Positions 10,883 to 22,680 of a stretch of 64,000 nt of DNA are shown here, piece after piece; the first letter of the stretch is position 1; each line of letters starts with the position of its first letter. The notes beneath the pieces were generated by a model that was given only the letters and a program-made list of their open reading frames with translations, was not told the DNA's origin and did no database searches. The stretch covers positions 185,649,424 to 185,713,423 of the forward strand of contig NC_081555.1 in assembly GCF_963082655.1 (NCBI RefSeq). Reading direction: 5' to 3'. The position numbers and the translations under genes were made by a program. Origin of the DNA: Stomoxys calcitrans (Eukaryota; Arthropoda; Insecta; Diptera; Muscidae).

Positions 10883-12179
10883 AAAATCGATATTTTCGAA
10901 ATCTTCGTAAGGTCCAATTGGAAATTGGAGGGCACATCTGTATTGCACAACATATTTAGTTCCGCCTGTATTATATGTATATTTGACTTTCGTTATCATT
11001 GTCGTACGACCTAGCTGAAAGCGATCCATGGTCAATGATGGAGTATCTGCAAAATTGTTTCAACATTGCCAATAGCCAAAGCATAGATGTCCGAACCCAA
11101 CCCCTACTTTGAGGAGCATTGAGCACCTTTTAGACTTTTGTTGAATTCTCAAGTTCAGTTTACTCAAACATCACTGTCAGTATCCTCATCTCATTTATTT
11201 GCATTTCAGCGTCACCCCACAAGTGGTGTTATTGTGAAGTGCTTTTGGTGGAAACTAACGTACATAACGTTGCTTGCTGTCAAGCTCCTGTGCGGCTTAT
11301 GCAGAACACTAAGAACTTGTGGCGCGATGGCACTCCCGTAAATTAATTGCTGAAATATTATTTCTTTTATTTACCCCAAGATAACAGCATCAGCATTTCA
11401 TTGTCTTACCTGGAAGTGTGTGTGAATGCAAGTGGTGGCTGGCTCGCCCATGTATGTGAGGTGCCTGTGCGCGTTTAGAAGCATGCTAGTTTTGCTCCTG
11501 TTGAATACGACAACGTTTTGGCGGAGCCTCAGCTTCTTAAGGCGAAACTTCGCCATTGCGTTGTGGCACAGTAGATTACCTTCGGAGGAGGAAAGTGTCA
11601 GCCATGGCAGCATAATTTAATGATAACAGTTATTTTGTGAAAATTAATTAACATAATGCTAATTTGTTTTATTTGTCGCGCGGGGGCATATAAATTAGTC
11701 TTTATGGTGGTGGTGAGCAAGACAACAGCGAAACCCCTAAATTGAAAACTGAAACATTCGCTAGTGGAAACTGTTCGCAGAGCCAGCGACTCGACCCGAT
11801 GCAAATAAGAGTTGCTCCTTTCGGAGTTTGGAAAAGTGGCATCACCAGCAATGGCTCTATGCTACCGTCTACTGTCTCAGCTTGCATGTAAAACGGCAGT
11901 GTACTCGTTGAACTCTTTTTCATTAGGAAGACTTCCCCGCAAACTGGGTGGGCAGGGATTTGTCATAACAGCACATTGATGATAAATTTCAAAATAGGAT
12001 AGACAATTATTTATTTTATCAATATGGTGGTACAACTTTCAAAATTTTTTTAAGTTGATTCAAGGATTTGCGACAGTTTGTTTGAAACCAAATATCGCTC
12101 AAAATACCTAGGCACATTGTGAAACAATTAAACAGAATGGATTTGTGGAGTGAAAAAACTGCCAAAATCTAAAAACTTT
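10883..12179. other. transposon-poor island
   Basis: No window repeat family from about 11040 to 11990. Slightly higher GC. Frames of 60-73 codons overlap on both strands around 11400-11920 and none is recognisable. Candidate host non-coding sequence. Confidence 0.4.
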
Positions 12180-12260
12180 TCTATACCCTACTCCACTGCT
12201 TTGTATTATAAGTGAGTGCATTTGTTTGTAATGTATTAGATCTAGCTATGTTCGTCTGTC
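12180..12260 (-). repeat. TR-like terminal fragment
   Basis: Starts CTATACCCTACTCCACTG and passes into TAGATCTAGCTATGTTCGTCTGTCTGTCTGTCC, the GTCY-bearing end of the TR family. Everything after the GTCT tract is lost, and a second TR-type copy begins about 40 bp later. Confidence 0.5.
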
Positions 12261-12299
12261 TGTCTGTCCATGTTAAATTGTTATACAAGCACAGTTCGC

Positions 12300-12925
12300 A
12301 ATTTTTATACCCTACACGACCACTGTGGTACAGGGTATAATAGATTTGTGCATTTGTTCGCAACGCTAAGAAGGATAGGATTGATAAGTATACCGATCGG
12401 CTCAGAATCACTTTCTGATTTGATTTATCCATGTCCGTCTGTAAGTCCATGTATTCTTGTAATCAAAGTGCAGGTCGTATTAATTTTCACACAAAAATTG
12501 TCACAAAAATTTGCACATGTCACTTTTTTGGCCCAAGGACAAACGCTATTGATTTTGAAAAAAATCGGTTCAGAATTAGATATAGCACCCATATATATTT
12601 TTCATCCGATATGGCTTTTTAAGGCTTTACAAAATTTGGCATTGGGTATTTTAGTTGAGGTCTACATATGTGTGCAAAATTTTATAAAAATCGGTTTAGA
12701 TTTAGATATAGCTTTCATCTGATATGGACTTTTAAAGCTGTAGAAGCCACAGTTTTAGTCCAATCTTTAAAATATTTGCGCGAGATGTTTTATTTGACGT
12801 CCTGATATGTGTGGAAAATTTCATGAAAATCGGTTCAGATTTAGATATAGCTCCCATACATATCTTTCATCCGATTTGAACTATTAAGGCTGTAGAAGCC
12901 AATATTGTGGTCCGATCTTCAACAA
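12300..12925 (-). mobile_element. TR-like element, variant family
   Basis: Begins with a TTTTATACCCTACACGACC..GGTACAGGGTATAATAG palindrome-like end, passes a CCATGTCCGTCTG seed, then three units built on AAAATCGGTTCAGATTTAGATATAGC, CATCCGAT and AAGGCTGTAGAAGCC. These units differ from the 153-bp monomers but keep the same architecture. Non-coding; the 150-codon frame at 12270-12722 is made of the repeat units. Confidence 0.55.
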
Positions 12926-12950
12926 GTTTGGCGTGGAGTCGTTTTTTTTT

Positions 12951-13129
12951 GGTAATACATTTGTTTTTCGCGATATTTTTTACCAATTAAAATTTTTAGA
13001 TAAAAGATTTTAAACCAAAAGCTTGCTGATATCATTCAAAGGATATTCCCTCATTACTTATGGTAACATTGTAATAAAATTGTTATTTGCGTAATGTTTC
13101 AAAAAGTAATCGCGAAAAACATGGGTAAC
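12951..13129. mobile_element. short inverted-repeat element (possible MITE)
   Basis: The ends share an inverted TGTTTTTCGCGAT motif: GGTAATACATTTGTTTTTCGCGATA at the left and the complement of TTACCCATGTTTTTCGCGATTA at the right, about 180 bp apart. The interior is AT-rich and non-coding. A direct repeat CACTTAGTATAG occurs just right of it (near 13130 and 13200), so the boundaries could be more complex. Confidence 0.4.
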
Positions 13130-13584
13130 ACTTAGTATAGAGGATATATTGTATCTCATTTTCCTAAATGGTATGTTCATAGGAAATTGAGTATTTAGTA
13201 CACTTAGTATAGCGAGATTGGTTGAACAAATTTCATTTTCTCTCTCGACAATAACGGTGTTAATGTTGTCGTTGTAAATATAAAGGAGTACTGTTTTGAG
13301 GTTTGATCAGCATCAGAATGTATCTCAGGCTTCAAACATCGTGGGACCTATGGGATGATGATCCAGAGCGGAAGCGGACCTATTACAACAGTTTTCTTCT
13401 TGTCGGTGCTCTCTTTCCTTTAACTATTGCTTCCTACAATACAATAAGTAGGCTTGGGAATTCTATGCACTGAAATTGCGTTATTAGCTCATATATGTGC
13501 GTAAAATAGTAAAATATGCAATTTCAAATTTCTGGTATTAGGAAGAAAAAAGGATGGATAATGTTTGTGTTTACACAACTCTGT

Positions 13585-14235
13585 AGATGGGGGTACACAA
13601 ATCTAGGCATTCCGTTTGTAACACCTCAAAAATTGATCTGTGACCTCTTAATGTAAATATATTTTTGATCGTTTTGAATCCAAGTCGATCTAGCCATGTC
13701 CATCCGTCTTTGGAAATAACGATAGCGGTCGAATTCGTAAGGCTAGCCATTTGAAATTTTGCAAAGTCCTTCTTTCTTATTGATATTAAGACTCCCGAGT
13801 ACTGTTAAAATGTCCGATAGTTGTGTCGAATATGGATCAAATTGGTCCATATCCTAATATAGTTCCCATATGGACCGATCTTCCGATTTAGGGTCCTAGG
13901 CCCATTAAACCTGCATTAAGAACCCAATTTCGCTGAAATTTCGGGCAACAATTCACGATATTCGTGTCGAATATGATTCAAATCGGTCTATATTCCGATG
14001 TAGACCGATCTCCATTTAGAATCTCACGTTCCTAATAGCTATGTTTATTGCCCCATCTTGCTGAAATTTAACAAAGTGTGTTCGGCCCTTCGACATCCGT
14101 GCCGAGTAGGGATTAGATCGGACCATTTGTGGGTATAGCCCCCATATAGACCGATCTCCCGATTGAAGGTCACTCATCCATATATGGCGTATTTATTACC
14201 CCATTTAGCTGAAATTAAGTGCAGTGAGCTTTGTT
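13585..14235 (-). mobile_element. TR-like element, degenerate variant copy
   Basis: Runs from GTAGATGGGGGTACAC and CCGTTTGTAACACCTC, through TCGATCTAGCCATGTCCATCCGTC, into three units with ATATGGATCAAATTGGTCCATAT, CCCATATGGACCGATCT and TTTCGCTGAAATTT. The hairpin terminus is not seen. No coding sequence. Confidence 0.5.
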
Positions 14236-14688
14236 AAACTCCTACACAAAATTCCCATTATATGTGAAGACGGGTTCATATTTGAATAAAGTTGCCGTTA
14301 CATACGTATTACGCGCGTTGTACGTATGCCGCTGAATCGGCGGCATGCTACAAAAATGACGGAGATTGATTAAGCCTGGTCTTAACTTTTAGCGTAGTGC
14401 AATCAACGCCTGCTAACAAACATTTAATCAAATGTTGTTGACCGATCGTTTAGTGGTCACACTCCATATACTGCCGAACATTTTTGAGCTCAATTTGTTA
14501 CGAAAAATGCTCTTAAAACTTATTTACGGCCTCCATATGAACATTTTGGGCAGATATCCAAATTTATGCATTTGAGGTGAAGTAAGCGCAAACAAATCAA
14601 TAGCGTTTTAATCTACTGTTCTGATTCGTAAAGATGTGTTATTATCTTTGTATTTAGACGAAGGACAATGAGTATGCATTCGCATAGA
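14236..14688. other. spacer with a short GC palindrome
   Basis: No gene. GCCGCTGAATCGGCGGC near 14328-14345 can form a small hairpin beside ACGCGCGTTGTACGT. The remainder matches nothing else in the window. Confidence 0.35.
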
Positions 14689-14825
14689 ATATTTACTTTA
14701 CTTTAATTGGCTATGACAGAATATTTGTTCCACTAGCCGAACGTAGAATAGCGTTCCAAGCGCCTCGATCTTCTGCGCTCATTCTAAAATGTCTGACACC
14801 AAGTTTCGAGGTGTCTCAATTTGAG
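14689..14825 (-). pseudogene. non-LTR retrotransposon 3' fragment
   Basis: Nearly identical in order to 17925-18060. Reverse-strand translation gives KLGVR..RMSAEDRGAWNAILR, the C-terminal tail of an RTE-like ORF2. The left end (3' tail) reads as TAAAG repeats. Only the last 40 or so codons remain. Confidence 0.6.
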
Positions 14826-15351
14826 GGGTTTTTGCTTTATGAAAAATTACCATAAAACAAATTAACTCCAAAGTATGTTTCATTGATGAACAATTTATTG
14901 GGATTTCGTTAATTGTTTCAAAACAATTTTAATTACTTAATTAAAGTAAACAATTAATTTTGTTGATTAATTCCGTATAAAAAATAAAATGTTTGAACTT
15001 GATTTTTATTTTATATATTTTTTTTACTACAAAAATAAAACTAATGATTTTTATAGAAGCAATAGAACTTAATGCTCCGACAGACGATGAAAATATGGAG
15101 CTCAAAGAACAATGTGTACAGATGTATGGAATTGTCGTCACCGACGCCATCTCCGATAGTATTATCATGAAGAAATAATTTTTGCTTTGAAGTAAATGAA
15201 TGCAAACCTCAACGCTTCGTGTATAATATCGGGAATTATTGATCCACACGAAAGAACGTAGTTAGGTAGTTATGTTTCTGTCAGCCATATTAAGAAGCTT
15301 AAATTATAGATGTATTATTAAATCTTCCAATACAATAGGGTAACATTAATA
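14826..15351. other. AT-rich spacer, nothing recognised
   Basis: Frames of 61 and 102 codons overlap on opposite strands around 14941-15249. They are low-complexity (I, K, F rich) and match no family. No shared repeat is seen. Confidence 0.35.
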
Positions 15352-15815
15352 AACGTATATTCTCCACCATAGGATGGGTGTATACTAATTTCGTCATTCT
15401 GTTTGTAACACCTCGAAATATGCGCCTGAGACCCTATAAAGTTTATATATTCTTGATCGTCATGTTATTTTAAGTCGATCTAGATATGTCCGTCCCTCTG
15501 TCTGTCACGCTAACTTTCGAAGGAGCACAGCTAGGCGCTTGAAATTTTGCACAAATACTTTTTATTAGTGTAGGTCGGTTAGGATTGTAAATGGGCCAAA
15601 TTGGTCCATGTTTGATATAGCTGCCATATAAACCGATCTTGGGTCTTGAGGGCGCAATTCTCATCCGATTTGGCAGAAATTTTGTACAACGGCTTCTTTC
15701 ATAACCTTCAACTACGTGTCTAATATGGTCTAAATCGATCAATAGCTTGAAACAACTCCCATATAAACCGATATCCCAATTTTGCTTCTTGAGCTCCTAC
15801 AAGGCGCAATTCTTT
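15352..15815 (-). mobile_element. TR element, partial copy
   Basis: Right-end module first: TATTCTCCACCATAGGATGGG, TAATTTCGTCATTCTGTTTG, TATATTCTTGATCGTCATG, TCGATCTAGATATGTCCGTCC. It then keeps about two monomers (ATAAACCGATCTTGGGTCTTGA, GGGCGCAATTCTCATCCGAT). It stops inside a monomer without the hairpin end. Confidence 0.7.
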
Positions 15816-16193
15816 TGTATTTCAATATTTTGTAATTGTATGAAGTCGGAACTATCTAACTGACGAACTAAGCTATAACGAATTGTTCTCTATAATGAAT
15901 AAAAATTGAAAACACAACTTTTTTCAGTCATTTTCACCTATTTCAACCTCTGTATAACGAATACTTCCCCGTAACAAATATTTTTTAAAGCGCAAGTTGA
16001 AATTATCGCCCAAACTAATCTCTCTACGACGAATTTTGGGCAAACATATGAGGTTCACAGAAAAAAAGAGGAACAAAACTAAATTCGTTCAATGTTGATC
16101 ATACATACGTACTTGCAGACAGCCATAAAATAAAAACTTCTGTAACATACGCTACATTTCCAATGACTACGATGCCAAGTGTCCCGTATACAC

Positions 16194-16345
16194 CAAAGCG
16201 AAAGTAACTTGGGTTATTGTAAACCATTTAGCAACTTTGCCAACGGTAAATTAATCTTTCTTCCGCTGAAAGACTATACATTTTTTAATGGCAAAAGTGT
16301 TTTGATGGCCCCAACGATTATTCGTTTACCCATAATTATTATTTT
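16194..16345 (+). repeat. dispersed repeat R3, copy 1
   Basis: Carries the R3 signature: AAAGTAACTTGGGTTATTGTAAACC.TTTAGCAACTTTGCC, a CGGTAAA motif, GCAAAAGTGTTTTGAT and CGATTATTCGTTTACC. Other copies are at 18425, 19411, 30849, 31342, 37405 and 47189. Non-coding and short; class unknown. Confidence 0.55.
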
Positions 16346-17080
16346 TACTCCTACTAGAAAGAGTGTGAAGGTGAGTACACATAGCATGATTTTCTTCCTT
16401 GACGGAACGATCAAAGCTTCTATATAACTCCTCTATATAACGAACTTCCTTATAACGAATTATTCGCCATAGCGAATAAAAATTGAAAACACAACTTCTT
16501 TCAACAATTTTACCTATTTTAACCTTTCTACAACGAATTTCTCTTTAAACAATTCCGAAGACTTCCCTATAACAATTTTTTTATAGCGCATATTGAAATT
16601 CTTTCACAATTTAGTCTCTATCACAAATTTTTGGTAAACGTTCGGACAATTGATTGGGAAATTGCATACAAAATAAGAAAAATATCAGTTACAAATAAGT
16701 GTTGAAATGATCGAACGACAGACAAATAATGGCAAATCGTAAAGGTTATCTATTGAAGAAAAGTTCTGTATTAACTCCTAAGTTGTAAAAGCTCTAAAAA
16801 AGAAAACGAGGCCGAAGAATTTGGAATTTCTACTAAAACAAAAAACTTATCCGAATCGCCTTCCTATTCCACTTAAAGACTTCGTTTAAAATGATGAGAA
16901 CTTCCCTGATCATATTCTTCTTTTACTCATTGCATTTTTGATAAATAAAAAGGACAAATGCAAATGAAAGTCACTTCACATTTCACAGTCAAATACAAAC
17001 TAAATTTCTGTTTATTCATATACCCAAACATGAAAGTAGGTTTCTTTTTACACTTAAGTCAAATTAAAGCAAATATTTGT

Positions 17081-17148
17081 CAGTTTCTCTATAACGAAGT
17101 TGTATGATGTTACGTAGTATGATGTTACGTTATAGAGAAGTTCGACTG
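17081..17148. repeat. 68-bp palindrome made of two pogo-like ends
   Basis: CAGTTTCTCTATAACG at 17081 faces CGTTATAGAGAAGTTCGACTG ending 17148, with a spacer containing a duplicated GTATGATGTTACGT. It looks like two element ends fused head to head after internal deletion. Could extrude as a hairpin. Confidence 0.55.
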
Positions 17149-17169
17149 CATTTCTTTAGCGTGCGAATA

Positions 17170-17911
17170 AAGGGTGATTTTATAGCTATTATTTTTTTGC
17201 AACACTGGTTTAAACAGCTCACGTTTCGTGCTTTGTTTCACATATTCAGTTTGGTCTTTAATTACACCATAAATCGTATTACAAACGAACAACGCTTGCA
17301 AATTATTGAATTTTATTATCAAAATGCGTGCTCTGGTAAGAAAGTTCAAGGCGCTCTTCTTCCATTCCATCGATGAAGCTCATTTTTGACTTAATGGGTA
17401 CGCAAATTAGCAAAATTGTCGATTTTGGAGTAAAGATCAGCCAGAAGCATTACAACAGCTACCAACGCATCCACAAGAAGTCACAGTTTTTACGGTTTAA
17501 AGGCTGGTGGCATCATTGGACCGTACATCCTCAAACATGATGCGAATCGTAACGTAACTGTGAGTGGTGAGGGGTACCGTGAGTTGATATCCAACTTTTT
17601 TTTTTTGCCCAAAATGGTTTCAACAATACGGTGTCACATGCCACACAGCAGGCTTAATAATGTACTTAATGCGAGGCGAGTTCATTTTATTTCGGTCAAT
17701 TGACCGCCTAGACCGTGAGATCTAATGCCTTTAGACTATTTTTTTGTGGGTATGTTAAAGCAAAATTGGACTAAGCGGATGAATCATGTGGGGCGCAGTC
17801 ACGGTCAACATTTGCACCAAATAGTCTTCAAACACTAAGTAATATGAACCGTACTATCGATTCAAATAATGATCTAATACACTTTTTTGAATTTTATGTG
17901 TTTTTTTTTTT
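17170..17911 (+). mobile_element. DD41D (rosa-like) mariner, deleted copy A
   Basis: Left TIR AAGGGTGATTTTATAGCTATT follows TA at 17168-17169. The transposase start reads ITNEQRLQIIEFYYQNACSG, then jumps (internal deletion near 17365-17375) straight to DEAHF, the first catalytic aspartate. It continues with K.QNC.FW, KAGGIIGPYILKHDANRNVT, a decayed QD.GVTCHTA region and CDLMPLDYFFVG. Stops and indels abound. The 3' TIR is missing, cut off in a T tract where a LINE fragment begins. Family catalytic spacing (41 residues between the second and third D) is measured on the related copies at 20.8-23.6 kb. Confidence 0.75.
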
Positions 17912-18245
17912 ACTTTTCTTCTTTACTTTAACTGGCTATGACGAACATTTGTTCCACTAGTCGAACGTAGAATAGCATTCCAAGCGCCTCGATCTTCTGC
18001 GCTCATTTTATAACCTGTGACACCAAGTTTTGAGGTGTCTCCCACCACTTGATCTTTCCATCGGGCTTTTGATGGTGCCGGTTTTTATGTACCGCCGTGT
18101 TTGCCTTCAAACGACTTCTATGCTGGAGCTTCTTCATCCACTCTGACAACACCCTTGTGTAACAATGCTGCCGTCGTCATACAGCTCATAGTTCATACGA
18201 CGCCTTTATTCTCCATTAACGCAATCTGGCCCATATATTAGGCGA
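17912..18245 (-). pseudogene. non-LTR retrotransposon ORF2 C-terminus and 3' tail
   Basis: The reverse-strand frame reads RRMNYELYDDGSI, VDEEAPA, KSFEGKHGGT, KARWKDQVVGDTSKLGV and MSAEDRGAWNAIL with a few stops. This is the conserved end of RTE-like ORF2 proteins. The very short 3' UTR and TAAAG-type tail fit that clade. The tail abuts the T tract at the broken 3' end of the mariner, suggesting insertion there, with 5' truncation at about 18245. Confidence 0.7.
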
Positions 18246-18269
18246 AGCTATTAAATAATTTACAAAAAA

Positions 18270-18424
18270 CAAAGTTTATTTACAATTTTGTTTGTTTCTA
18301 TTTCGAGAAGAGCTCAATGATCGGAAATTTCTTTGCAAATGGAAAAGGATAGGAATTTATTGCGAAAACGCCTCCATGATATAAATACCACATTATCCAC
18401 GCTCGACAACCCTGTCTATTAGCT
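18270..18424 (+). repeat. dispersed repeat R6, copy 2
   Basis: Shares GAGCTCAATGAT, TTTATTGCGAAAACGCCTC and GCTCGACAACCCTGTCT with 3688-3966 but lacks that copy's middle. Non-coding. Confidence 0.5.
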
Positions 18425-18550
18425 GTACTTTTTTTACTCTTTTAAGCTACGTTCAATAATGCTACATTAATGGCTAACATTTGATATGTTGCAGCATAAC
18501 GATATACAGTTACAATAAAAGAAATTATAGTATTTTGTTTGTCCTAACAA
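18425..18550 (-). repeat. dispersed repeat R3, copy 2 (partial)
   Basis: GTTCAATAATGCTACATTAATGGCTAAC, a GTTACAATAAAAGAAATT block and TTTTGTTTGTCC match the reverse complement of the R3 head seen at 37560-37660. Truncated. Confidence 0.45.
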
Positions 18551-19410
18551 TGTTCCAAATGTTTTATTGTTTTACCTGTAAAAATTGATAAGTTACAACA
18601 AAGTTTTTAAGCAAAATTTGTGTGTAGACTTCTTCATTTAGTAATGCTCGAGTAAATTGATGGTGTCATTGACAAATCTCTCACAGTCTGCATTGTGACT
18701 CTGGTCTGTAGTGGGACCAGTGATTCTGGTCTGTTAACCAGTTTTCAATTTTCTTCTATCTATTCCCATTTCCTTTGAGGCCGTAGCCATTATCACAATG
18801 GGGAGCGGTAGAGGGAGTAGGGTCACCTCAATGCTCCTCATTAATATTTAAACGAGTATTTTGCATGACATCTGTTAACATCCTAAAACATTTTTCCAAT
18901 CCACATCCAAACACTTGTGATTAATTACCACTCGTAGATGAACCAATTACCGATTTGGATATCGATGATTTAAAATGCTTCGTTTTTCGGTCGCACTGCT
19001 TTGTCAGTGTCGACATGAATTCATTAATTTCATGTTTCGTTAAATAATGAATTGATTGCTGATTAACGATCACCGGTCAACGGTAGTCACGTCTAGGATG
19101 AGGAAATCTACTAGGGTCGGCAGACCGCTGTCATAACGGGAAAACGTGTCACTTCCCACTATTAATGTCAATAATGGATGAGAAAATATTAGCTTGGAGA
19201 TATAAAATTCACAATTTTGTTTAGCTGCAATCTCTTCTTCAAACGATTAATTACAAACATGTTTATTTGCAATCAGACAGATAACCACACAGTTGGAACA
19301 TTTTCTTAAGTTTCGAAAATGTAGACTTTTTGATTCCAACCTTCAATTCAACGGGTATATTGCAACCTTAGTTCATAGAGCAGTTCTCATCGAGCACACT
19401 GCGATTGCTG
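18551..19410. other. unique spacer
   Basis: No gene or shared family recognised. A 10-bp word, CTCTGGTCTG / TTCTGGTCTG, repeats near 18702 and 18723. AT-rich host-like text follows. Confidence 0.35.
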
Positions 19411-19640
19411 CACGCAAAAAAATAAAAGATTTGGGACTTTTTTTCGACAAACAAATTACTTTAGCCATAAACGTAGCATTATTGAAAGTAACTAACTTTG
19501 TTTATTGTAAATCCTTTAGCAGATTCGTCTACGGTAAAAGAACCTTTCTTTTGTTTTAAAATTAAAAACTTATTAACTGCAAAAGTGCTTTGATAGCCAC
19601 AAACGATTATTCGTCTATCGGACCAAAATTTTTTTCTTTG
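19411..19640 (+). repeat. dispersed repeat R3, copy 3 (near-complete)
   Basis: Starts CACGCAAAAAAATAAAAGA and ends CGATTATTCGTCTATCGGACC. Interior has AAACGTAGCATTATTGAAAGTAACTAA, TTTGTTTATTGTAAATCC, TTTAGCAGATTCGTCTACGGTAAAAG and GCAAAAGTGCTTTGATAGCC. About 230 bp. The 88-codon frame crossing it (19293-19559) is not recognisable. Confidence 0.55.
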
Positions 19641-20774
19641 TTTTCTTTGTTTTATTAACTGAGCAAAGAGCAGTCAGTATATTGAACAGCTCAGTCGAGT
19701 GCGGATTGTGAACTATGAAAGTTTAAATTTTACAAAATTTCGCCTTATATCAAAAAATGGTATGGAATGCCAAGTACAAAGGAAACACAACAAGAATTTC
19801 TAAGAACATACATTATTTGATATCATTCACGCGATAAAGAAATATCCATACCAAAGTATTTGGATATTTTTCAGTCAATCTTCACGAAATTCGGCATGTA
19901 GAATTTCTATGAAACTCCCGTCTTAATACTTTGATTAAAACTGCAGCCTGCTTTTTTCACCGGTCTTTTGAGAATTGTGCAAAATGTTAGTCACAGAATT
20001 TAAGATTGTGATCTTTCAAATTTTAGCAAAATCTGAAATCTGGTAGAAAAATCCAGATGAATGCAATTAACCTTTAAAAATGAGGTCAATTAAAATAACG
20101 TCCGATTTAAACCGCATTTGATACAAGTGTTGAAGAGTCTTATACAATACAATACACAGTTCCAAATTTCGTATGTAAAATATGCCTTTAACATCGAGTT
20201 ATAGCCAAATAACTTCTAAATTATGTTGTTCAACAACAATGAACCCATGTATATATAGTAAGGCCACATTTCGACATGTTGCAAACGGAATAAAAAAATT
20301 AGTATGCTCTCCATCTCATGGTGGCGAATGGATGTAGTATATGTGGGCTATGCTTGGCTGTGTCTTACTTCTGCTGACACCGCTCTAACTCGTTCTTTGA
20401 GCAACGTTTTCATATATATAGCAGATACGTTTTGTAACTCATAAAAAGAACATAATGAAGTCAAGAATTTAAATCGGGAGATCGCTTAATATGGGGGCTA
20501 TATCAATTTATGGACAGATTTGAAACACTTTTTACACAGCAGTCAAATCGGATGGTAATAACGCCTTCTTGAGGCTCAAGAAGCCAAATCTAGAGATCGG
20601 TTTATATAGCAGCTGTATCAAAACATGGACCGCATTAGCCCATTTACAATCCGAACCAATCTTCACTTATAGGAAGTATTTGTGCAAAATTCCAAGTTGG
20701 TAAGCTTTCGACAGACAGTCGGACGGAAATGTCTAAATCTACTTAGAGTGTCAAGGCGATCAAGAATATATACA

Positions 20775-21673
20775 AAGATTGATTTTTAAGAGATATGGGA
20801 AATTTTTTCAAAAAAACGCATAAATTCAGAAAAATGTATGATATATTTATTTGTATCGATAGTACGGTTTATATAATTTAATGTTTGAAGATTATTTCAT
20901 GCAAATGTTGACCATGGCTGTGCCTCAAATGGTTCATCCGCTTTGTACAATTTTGGTATACTCTTTCCAACATTTCGGCCGATATCTCCCGAATAAATCC
21001 TTCAATGTTGTCTTCCAATGCGTCAATTGAAGCGGGCTTGACTGTATAGACATGAACATTAACAAAGCCTCACAAAAATTAGTCTACAAGCGTTAAATCG
21101 CACAATCTAGGCCGCCAACTGACCGGTTCCGAACGTGAAATGAAATGTTCATCTAACGCCCCTCTCAATAAGTCAATATTTATGAGTGCTGTGTGGCATG
21201 CAGCACCGTCTTGTTGAAATCACATGTCATGCATGTCAAGATCTTGCATTTTGGGCAAAAACAGGTTGGATTCCATCTGACGGTAGCGCTCGCCACTCAT
21301 AGTTACGTTACGATTCGCATCATCTTTGAAGAAGTACAGTCCAATAATGCAACCAGCCCATAAACCGGACCAAACTGTGACTTTTTGTTTATGCATTCTG
21401 GCTGATCTTCACCCCAAAATCAACAATTTTGCTTATTTAAGTACCCATTGAGCCAAAAATGAGCTTCGTCGATGGAATGAAAGAAGAGGGCGTTGAACAT
21501 TCTTAAAAGAGCACTCATTTTGATAATAAAATTCAATAATTTGCAAGCGTTGTTCGTTTACAAGATGATTCGTGGCTAAATAGACTGAACTGACATTGAA
21601 ACAAAGCACGCATCGTGCGTGAGCTGTTTAAACCAGTGATGCCAAAGAGATAATAGCTAAAAAATCACCCTTT
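20775..21673 (-). mobile_element. DD41D (rosa-like) mariner, tandem copy 1
   Basis: Reads right to left: TIR AAAGGGTGATTTTTTAGC at the right, then NEQRLQIIEFYYQNEC, the same kind of internal deletion as at 17.2 kb, IDEAHFWLNGYLNKQNC, WAG.IIGLYFFKDDANRNVT, QQDGAACHTALINIDLLRG, CDLTLVD (third D) and NWTKRMNHLRHSHGQH. The second and third D are separated by 41 residues. The left TIR is degenerate (AAAGATTGATTTTTAAG). Stops and frame breaks rule out a working transposase. Confidence 0.85.
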
Positions 21674-21740
21674 TTACAAGCGGGGAATGACGAAATGTCT
21701 AAATCTACTTAGAGTGTCAAGGCGATCAAGAATATATACA

Positions 21741-22613
21741 AAGATTGATTTTTAAGAGATATGGGAAATTTTTTCAAAAAAACGCATAAATTCAGAAAAA
21801 TGTATGATATATTTATTTGTATCGATAGTACGGTTTATATAATTTAATGTTTGAAGATTATTTCATGCAAATGTTGACCATGGCTGTGCCTCAAATGGTT
21901 CATCCGCTTTGTACAATTTTGGTATACTCTTTCCAACATTTCGGCCGATATCTCCCGAATAAATCCTTCAATGTTGTCTTCCAATGCGTCAATTGAAGCG
22001 GGCTTGACTGTATAGACATGAACATTAACAAAGCCTCACAAAAATTAGTCTACAAGCGTTAAATCGCACAATCTAGGCCGCCAACTGACCATCTAACGCC
22101 CCTCTCAATAAGTCAATATTTATGAGTGCTGTGTGGCATGCAGCACCGTCTTGTTGAAATCACATGTCATGCATGTCAAGATCTTGCATTTTGGGCAAAA
22201 ACAGGTTGGATTCCATCTGACGGTAGCGCTCGCCACTCATAGTTACGTTACGATTCGCATCATCTTTGAAGAAGTACAGTCCAATAATGCAACCAGCCCA
22301 TAAACCGGACCAAACTGTGACTTTTTGTTAATGCATTCTGGCTGATCTTCACCCCAAAATCAACAATTTTGCTTATTTAAGTACCCATTGAGCCAAAAAT
22401 GAGCTTCGTCGATGGAATGAAAGAAGAGGGCGTTGAACATTCTTAAAAGAGCACTCATTTTGATAATAAAATTCAATAATTTGCAAGCGTTGTTCGTTTA
22501 CAAGATGATTCGTGGCTAAATAGACTGAACTGACATTGAAACAAAGCACGCATCGTGCGTGAGCTGTTTAAACCAGTGTTGCCAAAGAGATAATAGCTAA
22601 AAAATCACCCTTT
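21741..22613 (-). mobile_element. DD41D mariner, tandem copy 2
   Basis: Copy of the preceding element, minus 26 bp at the SRSEPVSW coding segment (junction GACC|ATCTAACG). That further shifts the frame just before the third catalytic aspartate. Otherwise almost identical to copy 1. Confidence 0.85.
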
Positions 22614-22680
22614 TTACAAGCGGGGAATGACGAAATGTCTAAATCTACTTAGAGTGTCAAGGCGATCAAGAATATATACA

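Larger units (their letters stand above)
15850..17148 (+). mobile_element. decayed pogo/Tigger-like transposon remnant
   Basis: The right end is an inverted TIR reading CAGTCGAACTTCTCTATAACG on the reverse strand, typical in style of pogo/Tigger elements. Multiple TATAACGAA motifs recur, and a subterminal block (ATAACGAATT..GAATAAAAATTGAAAACACAAC) occurs twice, at about 15875 and 16445. Near 16740-16855 broken frames read L.IEEK followed by ENEAEEFGISTKT, matching a CENP-B/pogo helix-turn-helix. No DDE domain remains. A copy of repeat R3 separates the duplicated blocks. Confidence 0.45.

Noticed and set aside
12270..12722. 150-codon frame
   Set aside because: It translates TR-type repeat units; the similar segments repeat within it and none resembles a protein.
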